DNA of 64,000 nucleotides from Crocodylus rhombifer (Eukaryota; Chordata; Crocodylia; Crocodylidae), in the NCBI GenBank assembly GCA_038503035.1, contig JAVSML010024345.1, positions 258,392-322,391 of the forward strand, written 5' to 3'. Below are positions 31,901-44,078 of the stretch, piece by piece. The first letter of the stretch is position 1; every line of letters starts with the position of its first letter. The notes beneath the pieces were generated by a model. It did not search any database. It was given only the letters and a program-made list of their open reading frames with translations, and was not told where the DNA came from. The position numbers were made by a program, and so were the translations under genes.

Positions 31901-34165
31901 AGATTCAACTACTAGTGACTTACCTAAATCTAAAGGTGCTGGGGGATCTGGCAAGAATCAGAATAGTAAGGAATTGCTTGTGTCTTCCATCTTGACAGTA
32001 GCCAGTTGCAATAAAAAGAAAACAAGTGAAGCCACCACCACACAGCGCAGAAGATGAAATTGGATGTGTTTCTCAAGAAGGAACACTGTCCTTTCATAGT
32101 GTTGTGAAATGATAAAAAGAGGACACAACTAAAGGGGAATGTAGAAAAAGGAAGAGATGTGTAAGGGAGAAAACAGAACAACAGTAGAAAAAAGATAAAT
32201 GCTGACAAGGACCAAAAGAAGTCAGGAAAGAATGTCCCATTAGAGGCATCTTCAGCACCTTGCCAAAAAAAGTACACAATTGCCTAATCAGGTAACCATA
32301 CAAAAAGATTGCTGCAAAATACCTGTTTCACAAGCTACTTCCCAAGTTGAGGAGACAGTCCCTGACTGACACTTCCTCCCAGGCTTCCCAGCACTGGTTC
32401 TTTTATAAAACGGTAGCCAGCCCTGAAGCAATGAATTTTTAGCACCGTTCTAGCATCTCGGGTTACTCATGTACTTGCTCCCCTGCATACATGGGTTCTA
32501 ACATGCTGAGCCTTGAAGTGCAGTTGGTGACAGAAGGCAAGGGAGGACCAGGCTGATGATGAACAAAGTGAAACAGACAGTGAAAATGGTCTGCCTGTCT
32601 TTGCTACAAGTTCTGCTGCTGAAAGGCTTTTGAGGGGAAGAATAAAAAAGGGGTAGAGACAAGTTGGAAGATCTCTGAACAAAGTGAAGTAAGTTGTACT
32701 GAGGGACTATATTTCCCACAATCACATTAAATGCGATAAGCATTCCCATTCTATGCATCTCCCTAGAACAAAATAGATAATGACAAATTCAGGAGATGCT
32801 GGGAATGAAGGTGAGTTGCCCACTATGACCAAAATGTTTGACACAATGAAAAAAGGAAGATCGACTAGCAGTTTAACTACATCAACTAGAAGTGAAATTA
32901 GTAAATAAGAGCCTACATTGAGACTTAAAGGCTGTTTGGATGTTCTTTAGTTAAGAATGCTAAGGCATATGCATCTTAAGTCATTCCCTTAAGGTGGGAA
33001 GGAGAATAACTAGAATTTTTTTCTTTTTCTCAAGGAAGCAGGAAATTACTTTAGAACTGAAGCATAGGTAATACAGCAATAAATACAATAAGCAAATTAC
33101 GTGAACAATTATATTTAATATTAATCTTTATTTTGATATGGTAGCTTGTAGTAACCAAGAAAACATTTTTTTCTTTACACATATTGGGGCATATAGTCAT
33201 GACTGGACCATTTCTAAGATCTTCTATACTCTGTAAATAGTCTGGTCCATTGAATGTAAAGATCCTGTCAGAAAAGTAGGAATCTGGCCATAATAGGCAC
33301 ATACTCGGAATACTTAAGACTATTGTCTTGGTTAAAAATCTTACTTTTAACATAGCTATATGTGTATTGAATGCCGAAATTGAAGTTCTTTGGGTTAAAA
33401 CTTCTTTAGTTTAGGCACCTCAAAACAAGGTGACATTATTACTGATTAGCTAAACCATGAATAAGACCCATATTGTTGTACAGGAAATGGGGACCATGTA
33501 GTCTCATTATTTCTAGGAGGACCCTTGTTTAAAATACTTGATTTTTGTGTCCTGTTTAATAAATGACATTATTTTCATAACACTGTGGCATCTTTTTTAA
33601 CAAGCATGTAGTACAGTGTATAGTTTAAATACATTTCCAGGTAATGTAGTCATGTACAGAAGCTTACATCATTAAAACATCCATTAGTTTCTTCATAAGC
33701 AACATTAATTTTATAACAAAAATGATACATATTATAAAAGTCAATTTTAGTGGAGTTTGGTGATTTGAGGGAAAACAGTGTTTTCTTTATCAATGGGGAA
33801 AAGATTTCTACTTCATCTACTGGGCAACTTTTTAAATCTTGAATATTCGACAAGCACAGAATGTATGTAAAATAGTCCAACTTTACACAATGCGGTCATC
33901 CCACATTTAGACCTTCTGTCATGTGTAGGAAACATGGTGTTTTCTTTTGAGGAGCTGTGCCTGAGGAAACTGCCAGGAATTTAACATATTTTAACCCACT
34001 GTGTTTAATAAGCTTAAGGTATGAATGTACCTTTTTAAAGGAGTAGAACATCTCCAACTGCCATCCAGTGTCTCTTTACTGCCCATGGCAATAGGAACAA
34101 CTTCATTGTCTTCCCAAGTATGGTATTCTGTCTACTGTTAAAGAGTTTTTGGTGTAGTTAGTATG
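31901..34165. other. SAMD8 intron 1, mostly unassigned
   Basis: The first few hundred bases may continue the old CR1 relic. The rest is AT-rich with no recognised repeat or exon. Confidence 0.45.
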
Positions 34166-34450
34166 TAGGGCTGTGCAAAGCTTCAGTAGCCAATTTGATT
34201 TGAAGAAGATTCGGCAGCTGAATCTCCGAAACAAATTGGGAGACCTGTTAAAAGGTCTGAATTGAATCGGAAGCATCCACATTGATTTGGAGATTCAGAA
34301 GGCAGGCTTGCAGGAAACAGAAACTGGGAAGGTGGGGGGAGGGAAACTGCTCTGATATTGACATCTGTAGCTGGCCAGTGACTGTGATCTTTCTCTGAGT
34401 TCCCTTCCAATCACAGTGCTCTGGGGGAAGGACATGGAAAGAACATAAAG
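34166..34450. mobile_element. Truncated hAT-family element (AGGGCTGTGCRAA family)
   Basis: Starts TAGGGCTGTGCAAAGCTTC, then GATTCGGCAGCTGAATCTCC, and shares the internal block GATATTGACATCTGTAGCTG at 34352 with the full-length relatives at 40531 and 59424. The right terminus was not found and similarity fades near 34450. Confidence 0.65.
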
Positions 34451-35837
34451 CTGTGTGTGAAGTGATCTGTTTTTGTGCCTTTTGTGAGCTGTCAGTCTTG
34501 CAGCAGCAACATCTGAAAGGTTCTGGCTTGGTAGCACTTCATCAACCTCCTAGATACAAAAGCTCATGGACTCAATATAGACATTGGATTTATGACACAT
34601 TATAACGTGCCTGACATCTGACTCCCCAAATACCTCTCCACTTTTACCTATATGAAGACTGTATACTGCCAAATGTATGATATGAAAGCTTTCTCAAAAT
34701 ATAATCTAAAATGAGTTCACGTAAAGCTTTTTCTAAAGAGGAAATGGAGAAATTTATAAGAGGAGTGTCAGACTGATGAAGTTCTCTGGGTTCTGTTCTG
34801 CAATAGGTATCAATAAAGCAACGCTTAAATTTCACATGAAGGCACAATCTGTCAGAGTTTAAGCAATGTTGGTGGCATGTTTGAGTCCCTACACCCAACA
34901 TTAGCAAAGCATCTATGTTAAACTGTGGCTGTTTGCCTCAAACAACCACTACTCTTTGATACCAGTCTACAGTTCTGACCCTTCACCTCTTGATTGAGCA
35001 TTGCTACAATCCTTGTTTTAGGTAAGTTCCTAGTTCCCATCTCTTAAAGAAAAAGGCTATTTGCTGTTTAACCAAGAATGATGTACAGCATGTGCAAATA
35101 CATTAAGCGATCATTCCTCATTCTTTGAGTATTTTCGTGCCTAGAGGATGTCCAAAAATCAGATAGACACCTTGTTTCTGGGAAGGCAGAATGAAGAAAA
35201 AACGGTTTTTCCAACAAATTTGCCAGAGGACTGGGAACTTCAAGACTCCCAAAAAAGAGAGATTGTTAACACTTGTGAATTGAAGAACAATGAACCATTG
35301 ACCCTCTAGTCTGAAAAGAAAGGTTTGCTGATGCTACTGGGCTGTGGCTTTGGGGGCAGGAATCTAAGTGGAGTGCTTCTGTTCTGGGCAGAAAAATCAG
35401 CTTCTCTGCTTGACACACCCCAACTGAGGGGAGGGCAGCTGATTTTTGGAGAAAAAGTACATATAGTGTGCAAGAAAATACAGTACGTTAATGTTTCTTT
35501 GGAGATGTTCTTTGCATATTAATTCACTAAAACACACACTTGACACTAAAACACACAAAAAGTTTTGAACATTTTTTATCAGGGTACTGAAGGATCCAAA
35601 TGGCAATTGGGGATAGTCCATTCTTTTGTACCCTTCTTTGGTAAAAGGGGAGGTGACTTCATGTAGAGTTGTACGTGTGGGCACTACAGGTTATATGGGG
35701 CACATATCCATCAAGATATCTACATCAAAGAACACCAGTGGCTGTAAAGGTGTAAGTACTCATTCTTTGATAAATTACAGAAATAAAATCTGATGCTGCC
35801 CAACCAAAATAATTTTGTATTTGTTTTCCCAATAGAT
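34451..35837. other. SAMD8 intron 1, nothing recognised
   Basis: No supported feature on either strand. Confidence 0.5.
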
Positions 35838-36023
35838 CAGCGGTGGGCAATTATTTTGGGCAGACGGCCACTTACTGGGTTAAGGCAAGCCGTCGAGGGC
35901 TGCATGACGGGCAGCCAAGGGCAGATAATACTAATTTTCTAAATTTTTTAGGGGCCCTGTGGGCCAGATAGAATGGCCTGGCGAGCTGCATCCAGCCCCC
36001 AGGCGGCATTATGCCCACCCCTG
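35838..36023. mobile_element. Short hAT MITE, copy 1
   Basis: The ends CAGCGGTGGGCAA and ATGCCCACCCCTG are inverted. Flanks CAATAGAT (35830-35837) and CGATAGAC (36024-36031) are an 8-base duplication with two differences. The interior contains GGCCACTTACTG and TAGGGGCCCTGTGGGCC, as in the copies at 36145 and 58298. Confidence 0.85.
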
Positions 36024-36144
36024 CGATAGACATAGTGTAAGGGGAATAATGAAGTTAAGAATCTTATGTGGATTTATAGATCTGTCTTAGTTTTTTTTCT
36101 ACAGGAGCTATTTTAAATAATGGTATAATTGAATTAGTGTAGAC

Positions 36145-36330
36145 CAGGGGCGGGCAATTATTTTGGGTGGAGGGCCACTTACTGAATTTTGGTAAGCCAT
36201 CAAGGGCCACATGACCGGCAGCTGGGACAGAGAGAGATTAACTTTCTAAATTTTTTAGGTGTCCCACGGGCTGGATAGAATGGCCTGGTGGGCCACATTT
36301 GGCCTGCGGTCCGCATTTTTCCCACCCCTG
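36145..36330. mobile_element. Short hAT MITE, copy 2
   Basis: The ends CAGGGGCGGGCAA and TTTCCCACCCCTG bound the same interior as copy 1. Flanks GTGTAGAC (36137-36144) and GGTTAGAC (36331-36338) match at 6 of 8 positions. It lies only 121 bases from copy 1 in the same orientation, yet each has its own target duplication, so they are independent insertions. Confidence 0.85.
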
Positions 36331-37613
36331 GGTTAGACAGACTTACCTGATTAGATGAGTGAGACTTTTAAAGTACTAGTAAATTATAGCCTTTGAAAAT
36401 TTAAGTTTTTTCTCTGTTTAAAGAGGCATTTTAAATATTTCTTTTTGAAACTATAAGTAAAGTAAGAATGTGTCAGATAGCATATGTAGTTAGTGATTTT
36501 CAAGGAAGCTGAATTACTGCATTGTATATCCATTTGTTTGTCACTTTGACAGATCTTATTGGTTTGAAATAAGTGCAGTGTTTCTGAAAACCACAGCTTT
36601 TGGTCAGGAGGAGAAATGATTTCTGAAAAAAGGATCTATTACTTGGTTGTCAGAGAGATGAAAGAACAACGCAGACTGGAGGAAAATACTAGTTTAATTC
36701 AAGTGAAAGTCTGAGTAATTTATGGCATTGTTAAAAATCGGGATATGTTTGGCTATGAAAATGCAATATATATTCTTTAATGCTAACAAGTTTGTTGCAT
36801 TATGGGTAGTAAAATTCAGACTTAATGGGGGAACTCTGAGGTTACAGGTTATTCTTTTGGTATGTAATCTTTATTTGTCAGGGGAAAAGTTACAATTTAA
36901 GGTCTTTTTCGAGTGTGCGCGCGCAAAATGTAGGGTAGTTGCATATGTTCTTTATATAAGCTTAAATGAAATAAATGGATGCTATACAGTTTAAAAGGAA
37001 AGAATGTTAGGACATGGTATCCATTAGCTTTGATTTCATGGATTTTTTTTTTTTTTTTTGGTTGTATTTCTGCAGGCAAAGGATGAATAATTTAGATATG
37101 AAAACTGATGTTTTGTTTAGTGGATTGTAAAATCCTCCCCTAATTTCATGAATAGCAGTGACAGACACTTTGGAATTAATCAAAATGTATATGCTGCATA
37201 TTATAAAAGGTTAGCTTTCTAAGTTGTCTGTCCTTCAGTATCATCATTAGTCCTCCAGTGTTTTTGATTTACACAGAGACCTGCAGAGAAGGAAACTGAA
37301 TCAATGTCTCCTTATCCTAGTTTTTACTCTAACCATTGTTTCATTCTTTCTTTTATCCCAAATTCTTTTAAAGGTGTGGCCAGAATTTCTCCTTTGTCCT
37401 TTTATTAAGTGTCCTTGCTAGTGAGACCCTTATCTATAAAGTGTATATTAAAACAAGTTCTTTGAATTGGGCTAAGGGCCTTGGAAAATCCATCTAATTC
37501 TTTTCTTTCATTTGCTACTAGTACTTTGTCAAAGTAGCTGTAAGTAATATGTAGCTTCTGCCTTTGTCTTCATTACTCTGTATCTTCCCTGGACCCACAA
37601 GTTTCTCTTAAGT
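36331..37613. other. SAMD8 intron 1, nothing recognised apart from a T17 run
   Basis: AT-rich sequence with an uninterrupted T run at 37043-37059. No other feature supported. Confidence 0.5.
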
Positions 37614-37948
37614 CAGGGGTTTTCAACCTTTTTTAATAAGTGTACCCCTGGCAGCCAGACATGGGGTGGGGGTGCGCAGTGGTGGCATGGGATGGTGGGT
37701 GGTGGTGATGGCCGCTGTGTGTGAGCTTGAGCTTTTCCCCCCCTCCCCCTGCATCTGGCCAGCAAGGCAGCACCTGTGTGGCCTGCAGAGGAGTGCCCTG
37801 TCCTGGCCCCTTCCTCCCTGGCCCTGCTCCTGGGAGGCAGCAGTGTGGGGTGGTGGCGCTCTGTCCCCATCTGCCTGCCCATGCATACCCCCTAGGGCCT
37901 TCTCAGGTTCCCCCCGGGGGTACATATGTCTCTGGTTGACAACCCTTG
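37614..37948. mobile_element. hAT-type MITE with perfect 8-base target duplication
   Basis: The ends CAGGGGTTTTCAACC and GGTTGACAACCCTTG are inverted repeats. TCTTAAGT occurs exactly at 37606-37613 and 37949-37956. The GC-rich 335-base interior has no transposase; its frames of about 100 codons are shadows of composition. Confidence 0.92.
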
Positions 37949-37956
37949 TCTTAAGT

Positions 37957-38845
37957 CATGTGAGGTCAGAGGTATGTCATCCACTTCAGATCATTTCCTT
38001 TACATAAGAGTTGCAGGGAAGATTTGTAGAACTCTTCAGTATGATTTGCAAAGCATTATTAATTGTATTTGGTAGATCATCGAAAAATTTGGCTTATCTT
38101 TGTTATGGTCTTTGTAATGGGATTGGAGGGGTGAAAAGCTATTTCTGACTTTCCTGGGTATTATGTTTTAACCCATTCCCCCTCCTTAGCAAGTGATTGC
38201 TTCTTGTGAAGAGCATGCTGTGTGAGAAACATCTTATCCTTCGTACTCAAGAAAGGTTCTGCTATCTGTTGTAGTAAGTTATGCTTCTTAGGAGATAGCT
38301 ATCCCTCTAATAATTTACAGATATCACAAGTTTTACTGTATGTAGCTATCCACTGATGCTTTAGTACTTTTTATTCTCCAGGAAAGGAAATAATTTCTGA
38401 TTTTTTTTACCTTGGATGAAAAGAAAGTCTTGTAAAAATTTGTTCCTAGAATGCAGTTAAAATAGTTTCAAAATATTTCAACTTTTTTTAAAGTGAATGA
38501 AGAGGGTGGGAGGTAATTGTAATTGGCAACTGAAATGATCCGTTGTACAATAATGTTTATAAATTACTTTACCCAAATATGTAGACATTTGAAAAAGTTA
38601 GATGTGTAATTCACTGGTTGTAGCTGGATCTGTTAATGAGAAGATTGTAGGTTTAAGGAAGCTCCATAATGGATTTGCTACAATTAAATTTGATTCTTAA
38701 GAGAGTAACTATTATTTAAATTTTGGTTACACAGATCAGCCTCATAACCTCCCGAAGTCAATATGGTCTAATAGTCACACTGAGCACAAATTAATTGCTT
38801 TTTGCTTTTGGACACAGAGTAAGAACTGCGTGACTAAAAATTCCT
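37957..38845. other. SAMD8 intron 1, nothing recognised
   Basis: AT-rich intron without supported features. Confidence 0.5.
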
Positions 38846-39220
38846 GAAGAGAGGTAGTTAACCATGTTAGCCTGAAGTCAGGCAGAGCAGCGTGATACCT
38901 TATAAACTAAATTTCATAGACTTTAAAGCTGGAAGGGACCTCGTAAGAGCATCAGGTCCAGCCTCCTGCCCAAGGGACAGGAAGTCAGCTAGGGTCAAAG
39001 GATCCCAGCAAGATAAAAGTTCAAATGTTTCTTGAATGTTTCTTGCTTGTACCACCTCTGGGGGGAGTTTGTTCCAGGTCTTGGGGGCTCAGACAGTAAA
39101 GAAGTTTTTCCTTATGTCCAGCCTGAAATGGTCTTGCAGGAATTTGTGACTGTTGGACCTTGTCATCCTCTGGGATGCTCTGGTGAACAGGTTTCCCCAG
39201 AACCTGATGCATACCCATTA
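38846..39220 (-). mobile_element. CR1 3' end, minus strand, beside a short fragment of another repeat
   Basis: From 38912, TTCATAGACTTTAAAGCTGG through AGGAAGTCAGCTAGGGTCAA and CAGACAGTAAAGAAG is the reverse of a CR1 3' UTR of the same subfamily as the large element at 54003. The preceding 38850-38910 (AACCATGTTAGCCTGAAGTC and GATACCTTATAAACTAA) is a fragment of a second interspersed repeat. Confidence 0.8.
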
Positions 39221-39223
39221 TGC

Positions 39224-39323
39224 ACTGATATGAAAGGGTTCCATGACCTTAGGAAGTTTGAAAATCAGTGATTTTTTTTTTTTTTAAAGACTTGCTGATG
39301 TCATGGAACCCTTTCATATCAGT
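39224..39323. repeat. Perfect 24-base inverted repeat hairpin
   Basis: ACTGATATGAAAGGGTTCCA and the next four bases (39224-39247) are exactly inverted at 39300-39323, around a 52-base loop that contains a T run. It abuts the CR1 end on its left. Confidence 0.85.
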
Positions 39324-39908
39324 TCCCTGCCCATATCTTGAAGACTGATGTGGAGCCATGTGACCCAGCCCTGTTGTAGAGTGCTAGGTTTTTTGCAGAA
39401 CACAGTTTGAAAACCACAGGACTAAATAACTAGAGAGGCATAAGCATTCATATACAATAGTTTATTATGTCAGACCATTCATAGTATCTAATCAAGTAAG
39501 TAGTTGCTTATGAAAACGTATTCCTCTCTGAATTAGTCCATAATCACTGTGCCATAACATCTCTATCACAGCCATAGAGATGCACTGCTTAGAAACTCCC
39601 AGTTATGGATTTTGGATACCATGTCATTGGAATCAGTGTGGTTGTTCAGTCACATTTTTCTGTTCTTAAAAAATGTTTCTCTGCCCTGCTTCTGTGCAAG
39701 ACCTAAGGGAAGCTGCCTGAACATGTGTTAGAAACTGTTAACATGCAGTAAGTTACAGGCTGGAAAAAATCTTGGTGACCTTTAATGCTGCTTGTTGCAA
39801 TAATAGATTTTTGGAAAATGTACAAGTGAGATGAAACCTATCATTTCATAAGGATCATTTTATGCAAAAAATACAAAACAGCTGCACCCTCAAAAGTTAT
39901 GTGAAAAT

Positions 39909-40134
39909 GAGGCTGTGTCTACTTTGCAGAACATAGTGCTGCCTAGAGAAACTCATGCGAGTTAGTTCGGGAACTGGAAGGAGTATTGCAGCATTAGTGT
40001 GGTACTCCTTCTGGGCTAATTTACTTTGAAAAGGAAGGTAAGTTACTTTGGGTGGAACTCCATGCCTACTGGACTGTACTGTTTCTGGTACCCAGTTTAT
40101 AAGGTGCTGCATAGTGCATTGTAGATATACCTGC
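39909..40134. mobile_element. MITE with TGTCTAC-type terminal inverted repeats
   Basis: The left end GAGGCTGTGTCTACTTTGCA and the inverted right end GCAGGTATATCTACAATGCA match at about 14 of 20 positions. The 226-base size fits the TGTCTAC/TGTCCAC group seen at 25743 and 42184. Confidence 0.65.
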
Positions 40135-40530
40135 AGATCTTATCTATATTATAGTGGCCACTCAGGCTGGACTTTACCAGACTTAGTGCCTGCTTTGGGA
40201 TGCATACTGTGTGCAGTGCATTCCCAGATATGGCTGGGGTGGATGCCAAGTGCAGCTCGGCCAGATTTTCTTACACATGGTGCCCATTCTGGCCACTGCA
40301 GGATCCACATCACACAGCACAGGTCCCAGACTAGGTGAAGCAGCCTCCAGATGGGGGTATGTTGGGGGAAGGGAGGGCCTGTGGACCTGATCTGGCCTGC
40401 TGGCCACCCCTGGGCCACTCATGTGCACCACAGGGCCAAATGAGCTTGGGACCCCTGCCACAGAACCTCTGCTGCTATGGCTACTTCAGCAGATCTCCTA
40501 GTGCTGGTGTTACCAAACGGTAGTACACTT

Positions 40531-41465
40531 TAGGGCTGCACGGAACTTTGGCAGCCGTTTCGTTTTGAAGGTTTTTCAGTCCGTTTCGGTGCCTAAAACA
40601 CTGAATCCGAAACTAAACGGAAGGCTCTGAAATGAAACCATCCAAAATGCTTCAGAAAACTTCAGAGTTTTGGAGCCGGGCTTGCAGGGAAACAAACTAA
40701 GAAGAGGGAGGAGCAAGGGGTGGAAGGACTGTTCTGATATTGACATCTGTAGCTGGCCAATGTCTGTGACCCTGAGGTCCCTTCCAATTCCAGTGCTCTG
40801 GGGGAGGGACGGCAGCCTGCTGTCATCCCGTGTGCAGATCTGGGTGCCTGCACCTCCCAGGAAAAGTCTGGCACAACCCCACAGCCCTCCTAGGGGGTGC
40901 AGACCCACAGGTCTGTGCGCAGGAAGAAAGCATGCTGCTAGCTGGGGTCGGGGCCAGAGCCAGCACCTGAGAGTCTGCTTGGTGTGGCCCGTGCTGAACG
41001 TCAGAAAGAACCCAGTGCAGGCATTGGCCCCAGCCAGCAGTGGCAGCCTGCTATCATCCTGTGTACAGATCTGGGGGCCCATACCCCGCAGCCCTTGGAT
41101 TTGCATGTGGTATAACAGCATGCTGCCAACAAGTAAAAAAGTTTTGCTTTGAACAGTTTGAGGTGCAGTGTCACAGGAACTCCTGCACCTATCTCCTTGA
41201 AACTTGGCAGACCTAATGCCCTTAGAAGGGGCTACCATCCCTGCAGTTTACATCCAAATCGGGCAAGAAATGACAAAGTTATAGGCATTTTAGTGATTCC
41301 ACATGATGGCCTATGGCCAAATCACAGAAACAGTGTAGAAATTCCGAAACGGATTCATCCAAATTGAAACAGAATAGTGATCCGAAACACTGAAATGAAT
41401 TACTGTGCCTCCAAATCAGCCGGATCTGAAACCAAATTGAAACATAGCCCTTTCGCACAGCGCTA
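40531..41465. mobile_element. hAT-family element, 935 bases (AGGGCTGTGCRAA family)
   Basis: Starts TAGGGCTGCACGGAAC and ends TTTCGCACAGCGCTA. GTACACTT and GTACATAT flank it as a decayed 8-base duplication. The interior shares GATATTGACATCTGTAGCTG (40737), a GCACCTATCTCCTTGAAACT block near 41190 and GAAATGACAAAGTTATAGGC (41265) with the copy at 59424. The 220-codon minus frame inside does not resemble a transposase. Confidence 0.8.
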
Positions 41466-42183
41466 GTACATATACCCCTGGGAGTACACAAGACATCTCT
41501 GGCGGATACGTGGGAGAAATTGTGTAATAGCGGATTTAACTTTCATTATAATTATAGTTGGAATTTAAGGGGTTAAAATATAAAATGTATGCTGATAGGG
41601 TATGTAGGCAGCTGGTAAATCTGGAAAGGGGTATGCAATAAGAAAAAGCTTGGGAACCTCTGCCCTAGTGTAAATGCAGAATATGGCAGTGAAGTTCCTC
41701 TGCCTACCATAGCCACGCAACCTTCCTGAACAGCATAAGCCAAGCTGACAAAAATGCTCTTCAGACACTCTTCTGGGAGTGTAACTGTGCCCAGAACAGG
41801 GGTTCTGGCAGCATTGCTCTTTTAAGTAGGGATGTTGTTTTTCCAGAGAGCTAGCTGATAAAGCAATGCTGGCAATATTTTGTAGTACATTAGTGTTGAT
41901 GTGCATTTCCCTTCTCCCATTGACTGTGGGAGGAAAAAGCTGAACCATGAATTTAGCAGATTTGTGTTCTGTTTCTGTAACAATGAAACTATTTAAATTG
42001 TTGCTTTTTTCTTGTTGAAAATAACATATTTAATGTTCTAATACTTCACTAATGTGTTAAATGAATAGATAAGTATATTGCCAGTATTTTTCTTCTTTTG
42101 CTTCAGTTTGTCACGATTTTTAAAATTAACCAACTTATAGCTCTTGTTTATGTACGTAACAAGTGAGGAATGACTAGACAATT
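41466..42183. other. SAMD8 intron 1, partly old repeats
   Basis: CTTGGGAACCTCTGCCCTAG near 41650 resembles another hAT terminus, but its partner was not found. The rest is unassigned. Confidence 0.4.
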
Positions 42184-42875
42184 AGGGCATGTCCACACAT
42201 GCAGGCACGTGTGTTTGCAGGAGCTCAAATGAGAGTGGCACAAATTTGAGCTGTGGATTTTTCCCTCTGCGCATGTGCCCAGACCTGCACTTCGGTGTGG
42301 GGCAAGTTGTGCCACTTGGGGCAAAATAATCCTGACTAGTTCCTCTCGGATCTTCAGCCAGGGGGAAGTAGAGCCTGAGTGATTTTACCACAGGCAGCAC
42401 TGGGTGCCAGGCAGCCAGGGCTGAGCTGTGCTGGCCTGTGCTGTGTTGCAGGGGGTCTTTGCTTAGAGGGCCCCCAGTGCCCTTATGAGTTGCTGCTGTG
42501 GGTGGGGGCTGTGGGCTGTGTGGGGGGCTGGCAGGGGACCCACCCTTCCCCCACACCCTTCAGCCCCCTGCGCCAGCCTCCCCTACCCCCAGTTCCTTAC
42601 CTTTACTTACCTGGGACAGCCAGAGTCCATGTAGGCAGCACCACTCCAGGCTGCACGTGGAGACAATGTGCTTCAGCAGTGGGGCAGTGGGGCCACAGAG
42701 ATGCTCTGGCTGACTACCAGAGCATCTCTTTGGAGGACCTGAGTCTCTGGTTGCCTCAGGGCACAGTCCTGGACTGTGTTCTGCCCTGGGTTTTTCCCCT
42801 GTATTTTATTTTGATACCTCGATAACTGCTTTGAGATACGGCAAGAGGCATGTGCAGACTCATGTGGACACGCCT
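42184..42875. mobile_element. MITE-like element with TGTCCAC termini
   Basis: The left end AGGGCATGTCCACACATGC and the inverted right end AGGCGTGTCCACATGAGTC are terminal inverted repeats. The interior is GC-rich and contains a CTACCAGAGCATCTCT stretch repeated inverted near 42700-42730. No transposase frame. Confidence 0.65.
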
Positions 42876-43500
42876 GTACTGTGTATAAGAGTGATCAGGA
42901 CAGAAATAGTGGTGCAGTATAGGTCAGGGCTGAGGGTTAAGTGGTGATGTTGTGTTAGGTAAGTGTGTAGTGACAGGGTTTTGCTTTTTATCTTTTAGTT
43001 TTACATAGCTTTGGAATTGCATCCTGCGGAAAAGTGCCATGTTGAAATCAGGATGTAAACAACTCTTCTGTTAAGCCCAACAGAAAACAAGTCCAACTTA
43101 CCCATTCTAAAGCCTCTTCTGAGAGAATGTTATGGCTCTTTGTGAAAACAAAGAGTGGCGTAAGGAATAATTATTTTGTTTCAGAGTAGGATTCAAGTAA
43201 ATTAAATTAAAACTACTTTAATTTTAGGTAAGGGTCTTCCACATGGGTTTAATTTTATACGCATTTACAGTCAATTTAAATTTTTAGTTGATTTGGATTA
43301 CCTTTACCAAGTGTGCTTATGTAGACAAGACAGGTTCACTGGAAGAACAATGTTTTTAATATGTTCCTATGAAGCACTTAAGAACATTCAGTGCAGAGAA
43401 CAAGTATGCACAAATTAATTCTTTAAGAATATTTTTTGACGCTAATCTCTCTTTTCAGTGTATAACGTATGTATTTTATTGGCAGGCGGAGAGTAAGACA

Positions 43501-44078
43501 ATGGCAGGCAACAATCAGCTTTGCATTAGACGCTGGACTACCAAGAATGTAGCCAAATGGCTGAGGGAAGAAGGCTTCTGCGAGTATGTGGACATCTTGT
43601 GCAATAGGCACAGATTGGATGGAATTACATTATTAACTCTGACTGAATATGATTTACGATCACCTCCTTTGGAAATCAGAGTCTTAGGAGATATCAAAAG
43701 GCTCATGTTATCTATACGCAAATTGCAAAAACAACATTTTGATGTTTTAGAAGAGTTGGGTTACAGTAGTGATAGTCACATTGGAACTATTTCTCCTACT
43801 GTTGGCTCCCTTTCGGGTACGGATTGGTTCTGTAATGGTGAAGTACCACGGGATTGTGATGAACCAGTTACTGACTTAAATGATGATCAGTATCAATACA
43901 CAAATGGAAAAAGCAAACAGCAAAGCCGGAGACTGGACCCAGAATACTGGAAGACTATTTTAAGTTGTGTTTATGTTTTCATAGTGTTTGGCTTTACATC
44001 ATTTGTCATGGTTATAGTACATGAACGAGTACCTGACATGCAAACATATCCACCACTACCAGACATATTTCTAGACAG
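43501..44078 (+). CDS. SAMD8: SAMD8 first coding exon: SAM domain, linker, TM1
   Basis: ATG at 43501 follows 15 leader bases after acceptor AG at 43484-43485. An alternative acceptor with a better pyrimidine tract ends at 43458. The exon encodes residues 1-192 and two bases of Ser193. The donor is AG then GTAAGT at 44079. It includes the SAM domain, TM1 ([20 protein letters not shown]) and the PPLPD motif. Confidence 0.95.

Noticed and set aside
36897..37079. Short minus-strand frame starting MPAEIQPKKKKK
   Set aside because: The lysine run is the reverse of a T17 tract; no other support.
40576..41238. 220-codon minus-strand frame
   Set aside because: Entirely inside a hAT-family nonautonomous element and not related to a transposase; its opposite strand is equally open.
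43369..43500. Upstream extension of the SAMD8 frame to an earlier ATG
   Set aside because: It runs through two splice acceptors and lacks similarity to SAMD8; the conserved protein begins at 43501.
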